Origin: Muscardinus avellanarius
Lineage: Eukaryota; Chordata; Mammalia; Rodentia; Gliridae
Assembly (NCBI GenBank): GCA_963383645.1
Contig: OY726561.1
Span: forward strand, 23,826,795-23,890,794
Direction: 5' to 3'
Length of the DNA stretch: 64,000 nt
In this document: positions 1-10,094 of the stretch, in pieces
Numbering within the stretch: the first letter of the stretch is position 1
Layout of the letters: each line of letters begins with the position of its first letter
Notes under the pieces: model-generated
Told to the model about the DNA's origin: nothing
Databases searched by the model: none
Seen by the model: only the letters and a program-made list of their open reading frames with translations
Made by a program: the position numbers and the translations under genes

Positions 1-1268
1 TTATATTTGGATCAAAATAGTTAATTTAGCCTTTTATTTAAAAGTCATTAAGAAACAGAGTAAAAATGGTTTTCCTTTTGAAAGCCCTTCAATATGCATA
101 ATGTATATACTATGGTTAATGGGATGGAAATTTAGCAAACATTATTTGCATGATTAATACAAAAATTTTCTTTGGTTTTGCTTTTTTATAGGAGCATAAA
201 ATAGGTCAGAAATCATATCTCATCAGGAAAGTAAATTATATAAACATATGTATTACAGGATGACTATAAGAAGTAGTAAGTATAATTTGAAAGTTATGTT
301 ACTTGATAAAATATTGTTCTATTTAATTAATTCTAGCTCTACAAATGTATAGTTACAGTGCAATATTATTAGTAAAATAGAGACATTTACAATGTCATAT
401 ATTTTTCAGATTTTTAATCATTTTTCAAGAGTAAGGTAAATTGTCTATTTTGAATTAAAACATTTCCTTGTCTGCATTTTTCTTCTGGGTAGGCTTTTCA
501 CAGAAAATTAAACTTTGATCCAATTTTCAAAGTTACTTTTAGAAGATATACTTACTACCTAATAGATGTTATTCTTATTCATAATATGTAACTTTTATGT
601 ATTAAAAATGAAAATAGAGATTTTAAGTGTAGAATCTACTCAAATAAATCAAGATATATGGCCTAGTAATAATTCTTTCACAGTCTATACTTCAGATTTT
701 TAAATAGCCATCATGTTTAATAAACTGTTATCCAAATCTGGAGATAGATTTTAACTTCACTAGAGAAGAGACCGAAAAGAAGAGAAGACACAAAATCTTG
801 TTCTTACAAAAATAACTATTACCCTTGTGACCTTCAGAACATCATTTAACCCCGCTGGGTCATTATATGCTTCTCCTTATAATGCGACTAAGAATAATGT
901 TTTGCCGACTCCTCAAAGATTCTCAAACAATACATATTATGATAATAAGAGAAAAATGGTAAATGAAAATTAGTAAACTTATACTATATATCATTCAATG
1001 TTTATAGACCTGGACTTAAGTAAACATTTGAATTTTTCAAATATTCAATTAGTTTTAATTCACATTTAACTCACAAATAAAACATATTATACATAATAAA
1101 TATTTCTCAAATCCCTGCTTTCCCATTTCCAGAGCTATTAAAATAATCCATGTCCTGATCATACTAAATTACTCATCCTAGTTAGTTATAGAATAGGTAA
1201 GATAATACTAGAAAATCTCATTCAAATATTAAAATTTTACTAATTTTAATAACACTAGTATATTTTTA
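1..1268. other. A+T-rich DNA, no gene recognised
   Basis: Strongly A+T-rich sequence with many stops in every frame. I recognise no repeat family, exon or RNA gene. It is probably neutral or very old repeat-derived DNA. Confidence 0.5.
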
Positions 1269-1272
1269 TTTT

Positions 1273-1475
1273 TATTATTTGTGGTACTGTGAATTGAACC
1301 CTGGAACATTCTCCCTCCAAGCTCTATCCCCAGCCCTTTTTATTCTTTTTTTTTTTAAACAGGGTCTCTCTAGGTTGCGGAGAGTCTCAATAAATTGTTG
1401 AAGCTGTCCTCTACCTGTGAGTCTACTCTTGGCCTCTCAAGTACTGGGATTACAGGTGTGTGCCACCATGCCCAT
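1273..1475 (-). mobile_element. B1-ID SINE, type A, old
   Basis: Read on the minus strand it starts with a B1-like GGTGGCACAC-type box (on plus: GTGTGTGCCACCATGCCC near 1455-1475). The A-rich linker follows, then an ID unit ending in CAGTACCAC. Substitutions are many, so this is an old copy. Confidence 0.85.
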
Positions 1476-1687
1476 GTCCATATATTTAAAATAATGAAGG
1501 CCTGCAAACATTTTTGAAGTTATTGTTCCTAAAGTAGGTTTTGTTGAAAATAACTTTTAGGAGTACAAGCTAGAAAAAATCTCATGACTTCACAATTATA
1601 TTCAATGCAAAATGTAAAGTCTCATTGCAAAACTTCTAAAGAGAAAAGAAGTGAGTGAAAATATAATCAATTAAAGTTAACTGAAGA

Positions 1688-1887
1688 GCCAGGTGTGGTG
1701 ACACAAGACTATAATCCCAGTGCTTGGGAGGCTGAGATAGGAGAATCTCATCTCAGGTTTGAGGCCAGACTTCCTAGCTTAGTGAGACTCTCAACTACTT
1801 TTACTCTGTTTCAAAATGAAAACCAAAAAGGCTTGGGCTGTGTCTTAAAGGTAGATTATCTCAGGGTTCAATCTCCAGTGACATACA
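1688..1887 (+). mobile_element. B1-ID SINE, type A, old
   Basis: It begins GCCAGGTGTGGTGACACA, then the 'cccagtgcttgggaggctgag' B1 block, the linker, and an ID unit with the B-box-like GGGTTCAATCTCC near 1863-1875. The 3' end passes straight into a CA array. An open frame of 77 codons across it is a SINE translation, not a gene. Confidence 0.85.
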
Positions 1888-1919
1888 CATGCACGCACGC
1901 ACCCCCCCACACACACACA
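1888..1919. repeat. CA-type microsatellite at a SINE 3' end
   Basis: A short impure CA/CG array that begins where the ID unit of the preceding SINE ends (CCAGTGACATACACA). It probably grew from the SINE tail. Confidence 0.85.
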
Positions 1920-2051
1920 TTTAATTAAAGACTTAATTGAGCTTGGTTATCTTTCATTATAATAACTTGAAATATGATGGTTAAAATCCTTGAAAATTTT
2001 AAGCAAATAGGTTTATCTTAAAGGTATATATTTTATTGGTATTAAAATTAA

Positions 2052-2272
2052 TTTTTTATGGTACTAGGGATAGAACACAGAAGGCTTCTACCTCTGAGCT
2101 ACACTCTCAGCCGTATTTAGTTTTTATTTATTTTTTATTTTTTATTATTTGGAAACAGGGGCTTGCTAAATTGCTGAAAGCCTAAATTGCTAAGACTGGC
2201 TTCAATCCTTCAGTCCTCCTGTTTCAGCCTTCAAAGTACTGAGATTACAAACATGCACCCCTACTCTCAACT
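2052..2272 (-). mobile_element. B1-ID SINE, type A, old
   Basis: Antisense ID unit (ATGGTACTAGGGATAGAAC) at the left, T-rich linker, then antisense B1 ending near 2272. Heavily mutated. Confidence 0.8.
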
Positions 2273-2295
2273 TAAAATTTATTTTTAATTTTTTT

Positions 2296-2495
2296 TTTTG
2301 CAGGTCTGGAGATGCAATCTGGGGACATTTGACCTCCGAGCTACAACCCCTGGCCTATTTTTTTTATTTTGAAACAGGCTCTCACTAAGTTGCAGACAGC
2401 CTAACTAATTAGCTGAGGCTATCTGCGCACCACAATCTTCTGATCTCAGCCTCCCGAATGCTGAGATTGCAAGTATGAACCACCACGCCCAGCTT
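2296..2495 (-). mobile_element. B1-ID SINE, type A/C
   Basis: Antisense ID unit with the GCAGGTCTGG end, a T-rich linker, and antisense B1 ending CACCACGCCCAGC near 2493. The ID half ends in CAGACCTGC rather than CAGTACC, as do the copies at 6540, 38940 and 45384, so these may form a minor subfamily. Confidence 0.8.
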
Positions 2496-2736
2496 AAAAT
2501 TTATTTTAAAAAATCATTTAAATCAGTAATTTACACAAACACATCTTTCCTAAGAATGTTATGTTTATAAGAACAGTTTGTGGCAAATTATACAAGTAGA
2601 AACAGTGTGCTTTTGAGACAACAGAAAGAGCGGAATTGCCAGAAACTACTTTGAAACAAGAAGTTTGTAATTATAACTTTGTGTGCTTAGCACCCTTTAA
2701 AGTCTTTTCATCTGCTCATAAAAATACATATAAAAG

Positions 2737-2816
2737 GAGTTAGTTGAGGTGTAACTCAGTGGTAGAGTGCTTGCCCAGCATGCAGGAAACCTTGCATTCA
2801 ATCCTGAGTACCTTTG
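2737..2816 (+). mobile_element. Free-standing ID element (tRNA-derived SINE)
   Basis: This copy has no B1 half. It shows an intact tRNA-like A box (TAACTCAGTGGTAGAGTGC), the ID-typical 'cttgcccagcatgcaggaa' stretch and a B box-like TTCAATCCTG. That is the layout of the rodent ID/BC1 family derived from a tRNA. It differs from the shortened ID units in the composite SINEs nearby, which lack the central stem. Transcription by RNA polymerase III is possible but not shown. Confidence 0.8.
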
Positions 2817-2827
2817 AAATAAATTAG

Positions 2828-2870
2828 TCATATGTATGTATGTATGTACATATGTATGTACATATGTGTA
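2828..2870. repeat. (TATG)n microsatellite
   Basis: Imperfect TATG/TACA tetranucleotide array starting about a dozen bases after the ID element's end, so probably derived from its A-rich tail. Confidence 0.85.
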
Positions 2871-3066
2871 TTATGGCACTGGGGATTGAACCAAGAGTTT
2901 TCTAACTTTTATTAATTCCTGAAGTTCCATTTTATTTTATTTTTTTATTTTGAAACAGAGTTTCACTAAGTTACAGAGGACCTCACTAAGTTGCTAAGGC
3001 TAGCTGTGAACCTGTGATCTGTCTCCCAAATACTGAGACTATAGACATGGGACAAAACACCTGGCA
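2871..3066 (-). mobile_element. B1-ID SINE, type A, old
   Basis: Antisense ID unit (TATGGCACTGGGGATTGAAC), T-rich linker with TTTGAAACAGAGTTTCAC, then degraded antisense B1 ending near 3066. Confidence 0.75.
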
Positions 3067-4683
3067 CAAAATCACACTTACATAGCACTATGTCTCTACA
3101 AGGCTGTCACATGTCTGTTTAAAAAAACACAGTTTTGATTAGATATATCAAGGCAAGATATATAAATAGGGAATAGGCTAGGTTATAATATAGTAATGCC
3201 AGTAACCACTCTATTACTTGAATAATTAACATGCTTTACCCCATTAAATAAATACGTTGAAAAATTACATTTATAAAACCACGAACAAATTATTTTCTCA
3301 CATGAACATTTTCTAAATTGTGATAATCTCTGTTTTATTTAATAATTTTTATAATTTCTTGATTATGTAATATATAAATTTTCTAAATTGGTTACAAAGT
3401 TGACAATAAACTTAAGCAATACACTTTCCCCAAAGAAAACTTGTCTTTCATAATTCCTAATAAATTCTAGGGACAGGCAGTTTTCTAATTAGCAAACACC
3501 TTAATTTTTACTTTTCTACCTTTTAGAAACAACATATTTTTCCCCTAGGGGCTAGATGAAAACTAATTTAGTATGTATATAAACATAAGTTCAAAAGTTT
3601 AAGAAACTTAATAGGTTTCTTATAATGGGATAATGGCAATTCTAGAATCAATCCTCAGTCTCTTGCTGGGATGCATAATGACTAAAACTCCCACTGATTA
3701 TTATTAGTTCAAATAGTGACTAGAAAAGTAAGTTAATGGTTGATTTTTGAGGTAGGAAAATATTAATATTTTAACTTTGTGAAATGTTTTGTCCTCTGCA
3801 ATCATTACAAATTTCACCTTTTTGTGTATAGTCTAATTTTCCTTTAAGAAAATTCAAGAAAAAAGTAACATTATATTTCGTACATTTATATTTGCAGCTC
3901 AGCTTCTGGCATTTTTTTCTTATAATATTTTATTAATTTTTGTTAAAAGGTATGAAGAAAAATCATACATCGGAAAGATACTTCTTTACAAAATTTTCCA
4001 ACTTGAAAATAACTAGTATCTTTGTCAAGGAAGTGAACTATATCAGCCTATGGTGTTTATTGACACTTGAAATCAGCTTACTCATCCTGCCCAGACCCCA
4101 ACTACCATTATTCTGCCTTCTAAAATAATATAGTGGCTTTAGCTACATTTTTACTCTATATCAATGCTACTGTAGATTATGTGCTACTTTTTAGACTACT
4201 TTCCTTTTCCTCAACATGATTTATTGAAAATTATTAATTAATATGCATGCTACTTTAGATATTCTTACTACTATGATTTTGTGTGTGAGTATCCCATGGT
4301 ATATTTATCCATGAAATATTGATTGGCAATCATATAGTTTCCAATATGGGGCTAAATGAAATAGGGCTGCCTATGAATATAGCTTATTATTTCTGTTGAG
4401 AATGTATATAAAAGTAGAAAATCTAATTAGTGATAATAAAGCATAACTAAGCAATTTGGAATTGTGATCAGTTTTCTGAAAGGGCTATATGACAAATTCT
4501 TAAATTTGAAAGCAGATATTAAAATTCACTAAAATATTTGCATAAAGGGTTAATGAATATGAAAATTATTTTTATAAGTAAAAATAATCCTTGAAGACTG
4601 AAATTTTAACAGTCAAGAGAAATAAGCTTTAAATTGCATATCATAAGCCAGTTAAATAAAGATGAAGTTGATGAGCATCTAAA
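3067..4683. other. A+T-rich DNA, no gene recognised
   Basis: About 1.6 kb of A+T-rich sequence. A 62-codon open frame at 3940-4128 has no recognisable motif and no supporting context. I see no RNA gene or identifiable repeat. Confidence 0.5.
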
Positions 4684-4693
4684 TATAAAAATG

Positions 4694-4907
4694 GGCCAGG
4701 CGTGGTGGCGCACGCTTGTAATCCCCGTGTTTGGGAGGCGGAGACAGGAGGATCACGCAGGTTTGAAGCCAGCCGCACTGGCTGAAGAGACCCTGTTTTC
4801 AAATTTAAAAAGTATAAAAATAGGTCTGGGAGTGTAGCCTGGAGGTAGAAGTGCTTCCAGGAACCCCAGTACCACCAAAAAATATAAATAAATAAAAATA
4901 AATAAAC
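4694..4907 (+). mobile_element. B1-ID SINE, B-short subfamily, with TSD
   Basis: Full-length copy: GCCAGGCGTGGTGGCGCACG start, 'aagagaccctgttttc' junction, and the diagnostic ID half (GGTCTGGGAGTGTAGCC then GGAACCCCAGTACCACC). It is flanked by exact 9-bp direct repeats ATAAAAATG at 4685-4693 and 4908-4916, as expected of target-primed insertion. Good preservation suggests a young copy. Open frames of 60-95 codons across it are SINE translations. Confidence 0.93.
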
Positions 4908-4916
4908 ATAAAAATG

Positions 4917-6063
4917 ATTTATAACCAAATGCCAAATGACTCTGAAGACCTACCTAACTGCCAGCTAATCTCAAAAGTAACAAAACATAGAATGAAAATC
5001 TTTATTTGGAGCAGATTGTATGAACATGATTTTATAAAGCCTTTCTTTAAAAATTAAAAACAGTGAATAACTCTCTGTATAAGTGTTAAATATAAGAATG
5101 TATTTCATAACTATAGAAAATTAAACTATCATTTTAACTTGGTTGTGGTAGTATCAAATTTCTGAAAAATGCAGTGATGTTTTTATACTACGTACATGTT
5201 CTTCTAATCCTGAAACTATAGTATCCTAGTCCATACTGACTAATTTGGTCCTGACTCTCATACCACCCCTAACAGATACAACTCTAAGTGTAGTCTGTTT
5301 ATAGATATTTCTCCCATTCCCAAACATAAGCTTCTTTTGTAAAAATAAAAAGAAAGGAAAAGGAAAAGACAAAATAGGGTACTGAAGTACTAAAATGATA
5401 GTGTTTGATGAACAACTACCAAAATAATGAATTTTTTTCTTCCCAGAAACAGTCTAGGTTCTTCAATGTTGAGTCATTTCACTAGAAGTTCATTGGGAAC
5501 AAAGAGCTATTTTTTTCCTAATAGTTATTGACTACAATAGAAAATTGGCAAGAAACATGTGACTTGGGAGAGGATTATTTGGATACTAAGACTTCCTAGC
5601 CAATAACTATCTTGATTTTTAACTTGCTAAAGAGTCTTGAATTTATTTGTTATCAGCAGTGAAGGTGCATAAGAATCGCATAGAGAGCTTTATAAAAAGC
5701 AATTCATACCAGGTCACCATCCATTACCAAATAAATTCTATCAGTCTGTAGAGGGAGCCCAGGCAACAGATATGCATGCATTCCCTTTGGGATTTTAAAG
5801 AGTCCATTTTGAAAACTACTGGAAAAACAAAAGCCATCGTCTTTTTAAGTGCCAGTAACTACCCCACAGTTGAAGCAGATAATTTACAAGTGGTCTTTGA
5901 AGTTAGTGTAATAGGAATTTACTTTGTTCCCCCTCTCTTTTTCTTGTCATTTTTTTTCTTCTTTTGCAAATTCCTACTTTAAAGTACTCCCTTGGCATCT
6001 GAAGTCATTAGCAGCATTTCCCATGTTCACACAGAAACTTATTCTCTGCCTTTTTTCTTCCTT
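4917..6063. other. A+T-rich DNA, no gene recognised
   Basis: No family or exon recognised. Some C-rich text near 5220-5340 could be a very old L2 remnant, but I cannot support that. Confidence 0.45.
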
Positions 6064-6256
6064 CTATTACTTTGTTAGGAGTACGACCTCAATAAATTAA
6101 ATTACCTTTCTTGAAATCATTGAATCTAAAATAAATAAAATTTGTACAATAATAGTAAGGCTCAAAGTATAATTGCATCTGCCATGTAATATTTTATATA
6201 TTATTTATACTAATATTTTATATAGAAATACATGTATTGGGTAGCAAATATTTTTC
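6064..6256 (+). repeat. Unidentified direct repeat, copy 1
   Basis: About 190 bp that is clearly similar to 7111-7275 in the same orientation. Shared blocks include ACTTTGTT, TACCTTTCTT/TATCTTTCTT, AATAGTAAGGCTCAAAGT and CCATGTAATATTTT, then TGTATTGGG. The copies differ by substitutions and small indels, and copy 1 has an extra TA-rich stretch. It is either an unrecognised interspersed repeat or an old local duplication. Confidence 0.75.
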
Positions 6257-6479
6257 ACCTTGATCATATTTCAGTCTTTAGCTAATACCATTCTGGTGAA
6301 ATACATTATGATCAGAAACTAGCTAGGATTTTGTGGTCAACATTGAATTCTACTTTTCTATATATAACAACTGTTATATCATTAAAATATAAATGTAGAA
6401 GTGAGATAATTCAGTCTTAGAAATCAATGGTGGTATGTTTTCCTCATATGTGGAAGCTAGAGACAAAAAAATAAAAAAT

Positions 6480-6600
6480 AAGAGTCCTTCTGTAACTCAG
6501 TGAGATCCTGTTTTGAAATAAAAAGAATAAAAAACAGAGCAGGGGTGTAGCTCAGAGGTCAAATGCCCCTGGGTTTCATCCCCAGACCTGCAAAAAAATA
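6480..6600 (+). mobile_element. 5'-truncated B1-ID SINE
   Basis: Only the end of the B1 half (AACTCAGTGAGATCCTGTTT), the A-rich linker and an ID unit (GTGTAGCTCAGAGGTCAAAT, ending CCCAGACCTGCAAAAA) remain. Confidence 0.85.
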
Positions 6601-6624
6601 AAAAAATTAAAAAACAAGTCTTTA

Positions 6625-6905
6625 AATAATGCAGGAAGAGACGAGTAGGGTAGTTGAAGGGGTCTAGGGAAGGGAATTAGGAAGAAAAAGACCAAGGATT
6701 AAAGAAGAAAATAATTCAAATAATAGTATGGCAATATGTGAAGATATTACTACTAATCACATTAACTCCCATCAGGAGGGAAGTTGGAATGGGGTGAGAT
6801 GAAGGAAGAAATAGACAAAGCTGTGTGCATATATGTTTTTATAACATAAACTTCATTATGATATATAATTACATTTCACTAATACTATAATAGTTTAAAA
6901 AATAA
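6625..6905 (+). mobile_element. L1 3' untranslated region fragment
   Basis: Purine-rich text followed by 'cagctgtgtgcatatatg'-type sequence and a terminal block with CATTATGATATATAAT. The same layout recurs at 8215, 21170, 34080, 39456, 49380 and 56085, marking one lineage of L1 3' ends. It is too short and non-coding to assign a subfamily. Confidence 0.7.
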
Positions 6906-7110
6906 AACATGAGAAATGAAGTTATTTGGACTTTGTTATTTTGAACCTTTAATCTCATTGTAATAAAGTAGACTTTGTCACCAATGTTCCTCTATTCAGT
7001 ACAACTTTGGTATCCTTGTAGCCATAGTAAATTAAGTATTTAATATGCCTTAAAACATTCTTAAATCTCTACATGGGAACAATATACATTTCTTAAGATT
7101 TTCTAGGATT

Positions 7111-7275
7111 TCATACTTTGTTTGCAATGTGACCTAAAAAGACAAAATTATCTTTCTTAAAATTGTTGTATGTAATGCAAACAAAAATTGTACAAAGATA
7201 GTAAGACTCAAAGTCTAAGTGCATCTTCCATGTAATATTTTTCTAGAAATAAATGTATTGGGAAAGAAATATTAA
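7111..7275 (+). repeat. Unidentified direct repeat, copy 2
   Basis: Second copy of the unit at 6064-6256, about 1.05 kb downstream and in the same orientation. The best conserved part is 7190-7255 (GTACAAAGATAGTAAGACTC and the CCATGTAATATTTTTCTAG block). A SINE fragment and an L1 3' end lie between the copies. Confidence 0.75.
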
Positions 7276-7564
7276 GGTTAGGTTAGATGTCACTTCTGAT
7301 TAACTTACCAATTTGTTAATATCTATTTAACATATCCTACCGCTATTTACTCCTACTTCCAGGGCCACGTTACAAGGTCTCACTTCTCACTATTTCGCAT
7401 TTCCTAGCCTCCAAAGCTGGTTTCTCTGTTTTTTTTCTACTGTGTTCTAAGGACATTCGTTGCTTATTTTTCCAATAATTCACAGCACAGTAAAATCTGA
7501 CCTATTTGTTTTTCCCTCTTGCAGATGCTATCTGCAGTGCCTGTGTTATTCACAGTTATGCAGG

Positions 7565-7800
7565 AGGCAGCATACCATTGGGGTTGAGAGACTGGCTTTT
7601 GAAGTCAAACCACAAGCAGTTTAATACTGGCTTCATAATTTATCAGTTGTGTGACCCAGGCAAAATTTTTAACCTTGCTGTCCCTGAGTTTCCCCTTCTG
7701 TAGAAGGAAAAAATAAATTCATGTCTGCTTAATACAGTTGTAGTACAGAGTACAAAAAGTTATTTATATAACAGCACCAAATATATAGCAACTTCTCAAG
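7565..7800 (+). mobile_element. MIR (ancient mammalian SINE)
   Basis: Recognised by the conserved MIR core TCAGTTGTGTGACCCAGGCA (near 7643-7662), followed by the 'ttaacctt...ctgagtttcc' block and A+T-rich 3' part, preceded by GAGACTGGCTTTTGAAGTCA. MIRs spread before the eutherian radiation, so this marks old DNA. Confidence 0.85.
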
Positions 7801-7821
7801 AACCACTACTTAAAACCATAC

Positions 7822-8113
7822 CCTTTTTTTTTTTTTTTGCAACACTGGGGAAGGAAATCAGGGGCATTCTACCTGTGATATATATTCCCAGCCCTATTTA
7901 TTTATTAATTTTTTTATTGGTTCATTGTACGTATACATCATAATGGGGTAAAAAACTTGTGTAGACATAAATGTACACATCACCCAGCCAGCTGGGTCTC
8001 ACTGAGTTGTAAGGGACTTCACTAAATATCTGAGGCTCTCTGTGAACCATGATCTTCCTGTCTCAGCCTCCCAAATGCTGGGATTACAAGCCTGTGTCAT
8101 CATGCCTGGCCAT
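7822..8113 (-). mobile_element. B1-ID SINE split by an L1 fragment
   Basis: The antisense ID unit lies at 7833-7900 and the antisense B1 unit at 7990-8113 (CTCAGCCTCCCAAATGCTGG is clear). They are separated by about 75 bp of L1 3' UTR in what should be the linker. The two halves join logically across the insert, so this is one SINE interrupted later. Confidence 0.8.
7912..7986 (-). mobile_element. L1 3' UTR fragment inserted in a SINE linker
   Basis: Contains GGTTCATTGTACGTATACAT, CATAATGGGG and ATGTACACATCACCC, the reverse complement of the L1 3' terminal block also seen at 27118, 46495, 49582 and 56405. Confidence 0.75.
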
Positions 8114-8211
8114 ACCTTATTTTTAGCTTGAAGTGTATTATGGAAATATGTACATATTTAATGTCAGTTGAATGAGTTATTTAAAAGATAAATACAACTT
8201 GGCTGGTTCCA

Positions 8212-8697
8212 TAATTTGGCAATTATAAAGTACAAAACTATGGGATATATACACAATGGAATTTTACTTAGCCATAAAGAAGAACAAAATTATGCCGTTT
8301 GCAGGGAAATGAATGGAACTGGAGAACATTTTGCTAAGTAAAATTAGGTATTTACAAAAAGCAAGAAATCTGAGGTGCTCCCTAATATGTGAAAGCTAGG
8401 GAGAAAAAAGGTCATAGGAAGAACTCTATACTAAGAAGGTGAAACCATAGATGAGCAAATAAAGAAGGCCTGAAAGTGATGGGAGGAGGGAAGAGAAAAA
8501 TTCTCTAGTGAACATAATATACATTCACACACATATCAAAGTCAATTACTAAGACAAGCATAAGAAAGAGGGAGGGAGAGGAAATAAGGATGGAACTGTG
8601 TAAGGGCTAAAGAATTGATGTGTGCATGGATTTGTATAACATTTTGTACCCCATTAAGATGGATGACTACAATGCACCATTAAAATAAATAAATAAT
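8212..8697 (+). mobile_element. L1 3' end (ORF2 tail and 3' UTR)
   Basis: Opens with 'gggatatatacacaatgg' and 'cagccataaag'-type text that is the non-coding tail of mammalian L1 copies. A purine-rich tract follows, then TGTATAACATTTTGTACCCC and an ACAATGCACCATTAAAATAAA end. Sense strand, 5' truncated, with an A-rich terminus near 8697. Confidence 0.85.
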
Positions 8698-9428
8698 AAA
8701 GGCCTTATAAATGAAAAATAAAAATGGTAGATAAGCGCAAACATTATAAAATTATGCTTTCGGTCTGGCATTAAATTATTGTAAAAGTGTTTTACTTTTC
8801 CTGGACTCTATTATATTACAGAATAGCAAACGTTCCATAGAAAACTCGAAGCAAGTGACTAAAACGATCTGGACAGGCCATACATACATCTTAGCAGGAG
8901 TAGTACTGTCCAACATGTCAAGTTATCAAGTGCTAATATCTGTCACAATTTTAACTAAAGTATATTCTACAAAGATATTGATCTTATAGCAAGCACATCA
9001 AGATATGATCACAATTGCATGTGAAAGTAGCAGTTTAAATTGAAGAGCTCAAATGAAATTGGGTTTGCAAAGAGGGCTAATATAAATTTTATCAAAGCTA
9101 ATTCAACTAGAGCAAAACACTAATGAAAATGATAGAAACAGACACATGACAAGATTTATGGATGTTATTCAGGACCACGAAACACATTAAAAGCTGATAT
9201 CATAGAGATGGATATCAATGTTGAACCTACTGTCTCTTTAGCCCAACACTCGAGTAAAATCATACGCAATCATTTTATGAAAAAATATGCATTCTGGGTG
9301 TACTGAGAAAGTAGTCGCCACACTCAATCTGAACCATGATTTAAAATACTCTTATACTGCTAAGAGACTTCATGTTAAAGATATTTGCCCCCTACATTTA
9401 ATAAAGTTTTTCAGTGTAGAAATAAATG
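8698..9428. other. Intervening DNA, no gene recognised
   Basis: A+T-rich sequence between an L1 3' end and the Tigger1 terminus. No feature recognised. Confidence 0.5.
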
Positions 9429-9876
9429 CAGATGTACCTCATTTATTTATGCTCCACTCTAGTGTGTTCTTCAAATGCTATACATTTGTAGAACAAATAT
9501 AGAGTGTGTGGTAACTCTGCCTCCAGCCTGCCTATTGACAGCGTTTATTTTTTTCTTTTTCAGCATCATTTATTCATTTCATGTCTTTGCTATAATTTTG
9601 GTTAATTCTTATAGTATTTCAAAACTCACTATTACCATTTTTGTAAATGTATATGATGCATATTTGTATGTATATGTGTGTATATGTGATGGTGAACTGT
9701 GAACAGTGATTCTTGATGTTGCTATTTTAATTATTTAGGGTTACCAAAATTTGCATTCATACAAAACAGTGACTCAATCAAGTTTTGTGTGTTGTGACTG
9801 TTACAAAGATGAGCCATTTATATATACTCAGGCCCTTCTCTTCCCTGAAACACAGTAATACTAAAATTAGGACAAA

Positions 9877-10072
9877 ACGTGGTGGCACTGCTGGGCATTG
9901 TGAAACATGCCCATAACCCCAGTACACAGAGGCTATGAGAGGAAGATCACAGGTTCAAGACTAGCCTGAGCAACCTGGTGATAAAACTATTTTTAAATAA
10001 AAGGGCTGAAAGTATAGCTTGTAAGTAGAATGTCCCTGGGTTCAATTCCCAGTATAATTCTACCCCCCCAAA
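9877..10072 (+). mobile_element. B1-ID SINE inserted in Tigger1
   Basis: B1 half from about 9880 (GTGGCACTGCTGGGCATTGT), linker, then ID half with GGGTTCAATTCCCAGTATAA. It sits in the Tigger1 5' UTR just upstream of the transposase start region; flanks ATTAGGAC and ATTAGCCC may be a decayed target duplication. Older type-A copy. Confidence 0.8.
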
Positions 10073-10094
10073 AAGATATTAGCCCTACAAATAC

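Noticed and set aside
2737..2816. tRNA gene
   Set aside because: A- and B-box-like elements are present, but the cloverleaf is not maintained and the sequence fits the ID SINE.
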